A stretch of DNA of 64,000 bases, taken from NCBI RefSeq assembly GCF_016918545.1, contig NZ_JAFFQC010000005.1, positions 62,001 through 126,000 of the forward strand, written 5' to 3'. How positions within the stretch are numbered: the stretch's first letter is position 1; every line of letters starts with the position of its first letter. Source of the DNA: Desulfobulbus alkaliphilus (GTDB lineage Bacteria; Desulfobacterota; Desulfobulbia; Desulfobulbales; Desulfobulbaceae). Shown here in pieces: positions 60,586 through 64,000 of the stretch. The notes under the pieces are model-generated. The model did not search any database. It had not been told where the DNA came from and saw nothing but the letters and a program-made list of their open reading frames with translations. The position numbers and the translations under genes are program-made.

Positions 60586-62628
60586 TCAAGCACTCTCGCC
60601 GGCGCGATCAGAGTTCTGGGGAGAGTTTTCCGCAACAGCGCTCGGGCAGCCATTGATACTGGCGACACCTTCGCCCTTGATCGGCAGCACTACGGTGAAT
60701 GTGGTCCCTTCATCGGCCTGGCTGGTCACCCGGATTTCTCCCTGGTGTCGGTTGACAATACCGTAGCTGACCGAAAGCCCCAGACCGGTACCCTTGACCT
60801 CGGGCTTGGTGGTGTAAAAGGGCTGAAAAAGCAGTTCCAGCTCCTCGGTTTTGATGCCGATACCGGTGTCGTGGATAGCGACCGCAATTCGGTCTTCCTC
60901 CTGCCAGGTACGCACTGTGATCACCCCGCCTGGCTGCTGACAGGCATCGGCGGCATTGGTCAGTAGATTGAGAAACACCTGTTTGATCTGGTCGGGAACG
61001 GCGAGGATGGTCGGCAATTGCTCGGCGTAATTCAGGACCACGGTAATCCGTTTGCTTTTGAAGTCGTTTTTATGGAGAAGCAGGATGGAGTTGAGCGACT
61101 TATGTACGTCCATCATCGCCTTTCTCCCCGATGAGGGCCGGTTAAAATCCTGGAGATGACGGATCAGGTCCCTGATACGATCACCCTCGGTAATGGCCGC
61201 TTCCAGCAGGTAACGGTCTTCATCTTCCAACACGGCTCTTTTGCGCAACCCTTTGAGGATCGAGAGGATGCCCTGCAAAGGATTGTTGAATTCATGGGCG
61301 ATGGAGGCGGACAGCTTGCCGATGGCGGCCAGTTTCTCCGCATGCAGGACCTGCTTCTGGGTCTCCTGCAGCTCCAGGGTTCGCTGTTCAACGTTACGTT
61401 CCAGGTCTTCATTGGCTACTTTCAACTGCTCTTCAGCCCATTTGCGCTGGGTGATATCTTCATAGCTCCCCAGGATCCCAATCACGTTTTCCTGCGCATC
61501 CCGTAGCGGTACCTTGGAAGTGGATAACCAGATTGTGCGGCCATCGGGCGTGGTCTGAATTTCCTCATACTGCAATTTCGCCTGCTCGGTCCTCATAACT
61601 TCAAGATCATCCTGACGGTACATCTCGGCCTGCTCATTCCAGGCCATGCTGAAATCATCGGCACCGATCAGCTCGTCCGGATGCTGGTGACCGGCATCTT
61701 GAGCAAACAGGCGGTTGCAGCCGAGGAATTTGAGGTTTCGATCCTTCCAGAACAGACGGACCGGGATGGTGTCCAGTACCAGTTCAAGTAATTTCTTGGC
61801 ATTACTGGTTTTCTGTTCACTGTCCCGCAGCGCCTTCTCGGCTTGTTTTCGCTGGGTGATATCGGTGGCAAATCCTTCGATGATGAGTTCGGGACTGTGG
61901 CCATTGGCCTCGGTGGGGGGAGCCAGCCGGGCATCCATTGACAACCAGATGATTTCGCCATTTTTTTTCCTGGCACGGCACTCGAACTGTTTCGCCATGC
62001 CGGTTTTCCGCAACTGATTGATAAAATCGCGTCGCTGTTGTGCGCTCACCCAGAACTGATTTTCCAGGTCCTTATACGAGGCCAGGGCCTCCTCAACACT
62101 GGCACAGCCAATAATTCGGGCCATTTCCTGATTCATCATCAATATCAACCCGGGAAGGGTGGTGCGGAAAATACCGATGGGCGCTCCTTCATAAAGACGT
62201 CGGTATCTTTTCTCGCTTTGTTCCAGGGCTGTCCGGCTTTGTCTGAGCTGACAATCAAGGGAATGCCGATGCAGGCTCATGCTGATCGTTGCCGCCAGTT
62301 CCCGCTCACCTACCGGTTTGACCAGATACCCATACGGTTTGATGCTCTTGACCTGTTCCAGTAGATGGTCCTGGGAAAAAGCGGTGAGAAAGATGATCGG
62401 GACGTCGGAGGTTCGGGTGATGTGGCCGGCGGTTTCAATGCCATTCAGTTTGCCGGCCAGTTCGATGTCCACGAGGACCAGATGGACCTGATTGTCCTGG
62501 ATCATGGCGAGGGCTGCCTCACCGGTGGCTACAGGGCCAAGGACCGCATATCCGAGTTCAAGAACCGATGTCTTGAGGTGGGTGGCAAGGATACCGTCGT
62601 CTTCGATAATCAGAACAGTGGGCGTCAT
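60586..62628 (-). CDS. Receiver-PAS-PAS sensor histidine kinase
   Basis: A 680-residue soluble kinase. N-terminal receiver: VLIIEDDGILATHLKTSVLE, LVDIELAGKLNGIE and the Lys of YLVKPVGE. Two PAS/PAC units follow (about 145-265 and 275-395; LLELVLDTIPVRLFWKDRNL is shared with the kinase at 51764). Then a coiled coil, a phosphoacceptor domain with H445 in SASIAHEFNNPLQG, and HATPase_c with TGIGIKTEE and GTGLGLSVSYGI. A receiver at the N-terminus implies it is driven by an upstream phosphodonor. The cognate partner is not in the window. Start ATG 62628. Confidence 0.9.
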   Translation of the reverse strand: MTPTVLIIEDDGILATHLKTSVLELGYAVLGPVATGEAALAMIQDNQVHLVLVDIELAGKLNGIETAGHITRTSDVPIIFLTAFSQDHLLEQVKSIKPYGYLVKPVGERELAATISMSLHRHSLDCQLRQSRTALEQSEKRYRRLYEGAPIGIFRTTLPGLILMMNQEMARIIGCASVEEALASYKDLENQFWVSAQQRRDFINQLRKTGMAKQFECRARKKNGEIIWLSMDARLAPPTEANGHSPELIIEGFATDITQRKQAEKALRDSEQKTSNAKKLLELVLDTIPVRLFWKDRNLKFLGCNRLFAQDAGHQHPDELIGADDFSMAWNEQAEMYRQDDLEVMRTEQAKLQYEEIQTTPDGRTIWLSTSKVPLRDAQENVIGILGSYEDITQRKWAEEQLKVANEDLERNVEQRTLELQETQKQVLHAEKLAAIGKLSASIAHEFNNPLQGILSILKGLRKRAVLEDEDRYLLEAAITEGDRIRDLIRHLQDFNRPSSGRKAMMDVHKSLNSILLLHKNDFKSKRITVVLNYAEQLPTILAVPDQIKQVFLNLLTNAADACQQPGGVITVRTWQEEDRIAVAIHDTGIGIKTEELELLFQPFYTTKPEVKGTGLGLSVSYGIVNRHQGEIRVTSQADEGTTFTVVLPIKGEGVASINGCPSAVAENSPQNSDRAGESA

Positions 62629-62669
62629 TGCTGGCGGCCTTTTTGAAAGATATTCAGGGGGAACAAGTG

Positions 62670-62783
62670 TTCATGGGCCCCGAAGGGCGGCTGGTGAAGG
62701 TTATTATCAAGGATTCCATTTTTATTATAATGTGTTTACAGCAAGATATATCAGAAACAAGAGTCTAGTCGTCACGGATTCAG
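62670..62783. repeat. Palindrome-ended intergenic element, copy 6
   Basis: The right end GTCTAGTCGTCACGGATTCA plus GG and the interior CGAAGGGCGGCTGGTGAAGG, ATCAAGGATTCC and ACAGCAAGATATAT match the reverse complement of the 51.6 kb copy. The left end is worn. It lies directly upstream of the kinase gene on the minus strand. Confidence 0.7.
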
Positions 62784-63376
62784 GTTTTTCGATTCCGGGG
62801 TGCAGGCTGCACAGTAACCTTGAACTGATAAAATTCTACCAGGTAAGCTTGGTTGATGTCCATGCAGAAACGAGATGTTTTTTCCTGAATCGAGGCACGC
62901 CGGTGAATGGACACGCAGGCGTGGAGGTCCTGTTCCGAGGCGACCCTTTGCCGGCGCAACCAAGAGTCAGGAGAATAAGATTGTTTGTGGACAAATACTG
63001 GTTAACCTGTTTTTCTCAATTAACCGATTTAATAAGAAAAATGTTGACGATTTTCCATATTTTGAATATTGGTCGGGCGAATTAACCCTGTGTGGAACCA
63101 GCGCCAGTGATGCAAGCTCGAGAAGACAAAAGCACACCTATCCCCTGATTATTGAGTAGATCAGGGGATGGTCCGAAACGGGGGCCTGGCGTCCGGTGAC
63201 CGTTGATCGCCGGAACGGAGACTGGCAGAATTCCTGGAGTTTTCCGCGGCAGTCCTCGTCAGATATTCCAGACCCTGGCTACCGGGCACTGTCCCGATCG
63301 TCGAAAATCAATGTGTATTCGGCTTGTTTTCGAAACAATTGCAGTGTGGTGCAAGCAGTCGCCATGGAGGAGAGAA
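62784..63376. other. Long intergenic region before the permease gene
   Basis: No gene is supported. AT-rich around 63000-63070. A perfect 10-nt-arm hairpin ATCCCCTGAT / ATCAGGGGAT with a 10-nt loop sits at 63140-63169. A GGAGGAGAGA ribosome site ends it. A promoter for the permease probably lies here, but I see no convincing -35/-10 pair. Confidence 0.5.
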
Positions 63377-64000
63377 TGTCTGTTGAGATTGCCTTGATGT
63401 ACCTGGCTGTCGGTCTGGTCGCCGGGATTCTTGCCGGCCTGCTCGGTGTTGGTGGTGGTCTGATTATCGTGCCGATGCTGGTGTTCTGTTTCATCAAACA
63501 GGGGGTGACCCCTGAAGTGATCATGCATCTTGCCCTGGGGACTTCCCTGGCCAGCATCATCTTCACTTCGATTTCGAGCGCTCTGTCCCATCATCGTCGT
63601 GGCGCGGTGGACTGGCGGATCGTCAGGCGGATCGTCCCCGGCATCCTCATCGGAACCTTTCTTGGTACCATGATCGCTTCCCGCTTGACCACCGGTTTTC
63701 TTCAGGCTTTTTTCTGTGTGTTTCTCTATGCGGTGGCCACCCAGATGCTTCTTAACAAAAAGCCCAAGGCGTCCCGTGAGATGCCTGGCTTCATCGGCTT
63801 GTTCGGCGTTGGCAATGGTATCGGTGTGGCTTCTGCCCTGGTTGGTATCGGTGGTGGCTCCATGTCGGTCCCTTTCATGATCTGGTGCAACATAGCCGCC
63901 CATCGAGCCATCGGCACCTCGGCGGCTATTGGTTTTCCCATCGCCATCGCCGGAGCCTTCGGGTACGTGGTCAATAACCTGCAGGCCACGGGGTTACCGG
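63377..64000 (+). CDS. TauE/SafE-family permease (partial at window end)
   Basis: 208 codons, cut by the window end. The start MSVEIALMYLAVGLVAGILA continues into the conserved GLLGVGGGLIIVPML, then HLALGTSLASIIFTSISSAL, HHRRGAVDW and GIGVASALVGIGGGSMSVPF, the paired glycine-rich repeats of the sulfite/organosulfonate exporter (TSUP) family. Several transmembrane helices are present. Likely exports sulfite or sulfoacetate-type anions, but substrate is not decidable. ATG 63377 has GGAGGAG upstream. Confidence 0.88.

Noticed and set aside
62492-63159. Two + strand frames across the last repeat copy
   Set aside because: They cross the repeat element and the kinase gene start antisense and show no motif or ribosome site.
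1-64000. tRNA, rRNA or riboswitch genes
   Set aside because: No cloverleaf, rRNA core or riboswitch consensus was recognised on either strand by eye; a covariance-model scan would be needed to exclude small RNAs.

Overview
The window looks like a chromosomal segment of a moderately GC-rich Gram-negative bacterium. A Desulfobacterota (deltaproteobacterial, Desulfobulbales-like) host is my inference from the gene style: several PAS-rich hybrid histidine kinases, RAYT and IS256 remnants, a U32 peptidase and a long AsmA/YdbH-like protein. No rRNA or tRNA gene was recognised. Bases 1-239 hold no gene I can support.

Layout: (1) 0.2-6.3 kb is ordinary chromosome: a YwbE-like protein, a PPC/DUF296 protein, a four-PAS hybrid histidine kinase and an exported coiled-coil protein. 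(2) 6.4-18.1 kb is a heavily rearranged defence region. It holds an RHH/RelE toxin-antitoxin pair with a clear promoter and operator, and a type I restriction locus whose hsdM 3' end and hsdS 5' half were lost in one deletion. Between hsdS and hsdR lie a RAYT transposase carrying its own REP palindromes, a RhuM/AlbA chimera and a four-helix-bundle gene. A remnant of a DUF1156 methylase, an AlbA_2 protein and an IS256 remnant fused to a piece of a small CRISPR-linked gene follow. (3) 18.3-19.1 kb carries a uracil-DNA-glycosylase-like gene closed by a long hairpin.

(4) 19.3-24.1 kb is the most interesting part. Four tightly packed genes encode a small Cys-containing protein, a sigma-70-region-4 protein, a protein with an anti-sigma zinc-binding motif (H-x3-C-x2-C) followed by a MazF/PemK-like domain, and a Lon-type Ser-Lys peptidase domain without an AAA+ motor but with a long helical-repeat C-terminus. 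They directly precede the CRISPR type III ancillary genes csx20 and a CARF-HEPN ribonuclease. This is a candidate CRISPR-linked proteolysis-to-transcription switch, analogous in logic to CalpL/CalpT/CalpS and to Craspase/Csx30/sigma, but with a different architecture.

(5) 24.2-33.9 kb is a complete type III-A interference operon (csx20, CARF-HEPN, cas6, cas10 with HD and GGDD, csm2-csm5). (6) 34.4-40.2 kb is one CRISPR array of 81 repeats and 80 spacers. The repeat 3' end gives the usual 8-nt crRNA tag, so the array reads on the + strand. Several spacers are antisense to recognisable peptide-coding frames and sample related target variants. (7) 40.3-46.4 kb carries an eroded toxin-antitoxin pair, an orphan repeat, a 59-aa membrane protein and an adaptation module: TPR protein, CRISPR-associated primase-polymerase, Cas1, Cas2.

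(8) 46.6-64 kb returns to chromosomal genes: DUF1186, U32 peptidase, RdgB, pyruvate kinase, two more PAS kinases, a cation efflux pump, a CMD protein, a 5'-truncated DUF6765 gene, the AsmA/YdbH-like protein and a partial TauE/SafE permease. A dispersed family of palindrome-ended intergenic elements (seven copies seen) punctuates both chromosomal flanks and is absent from the CRISPR/defence core.
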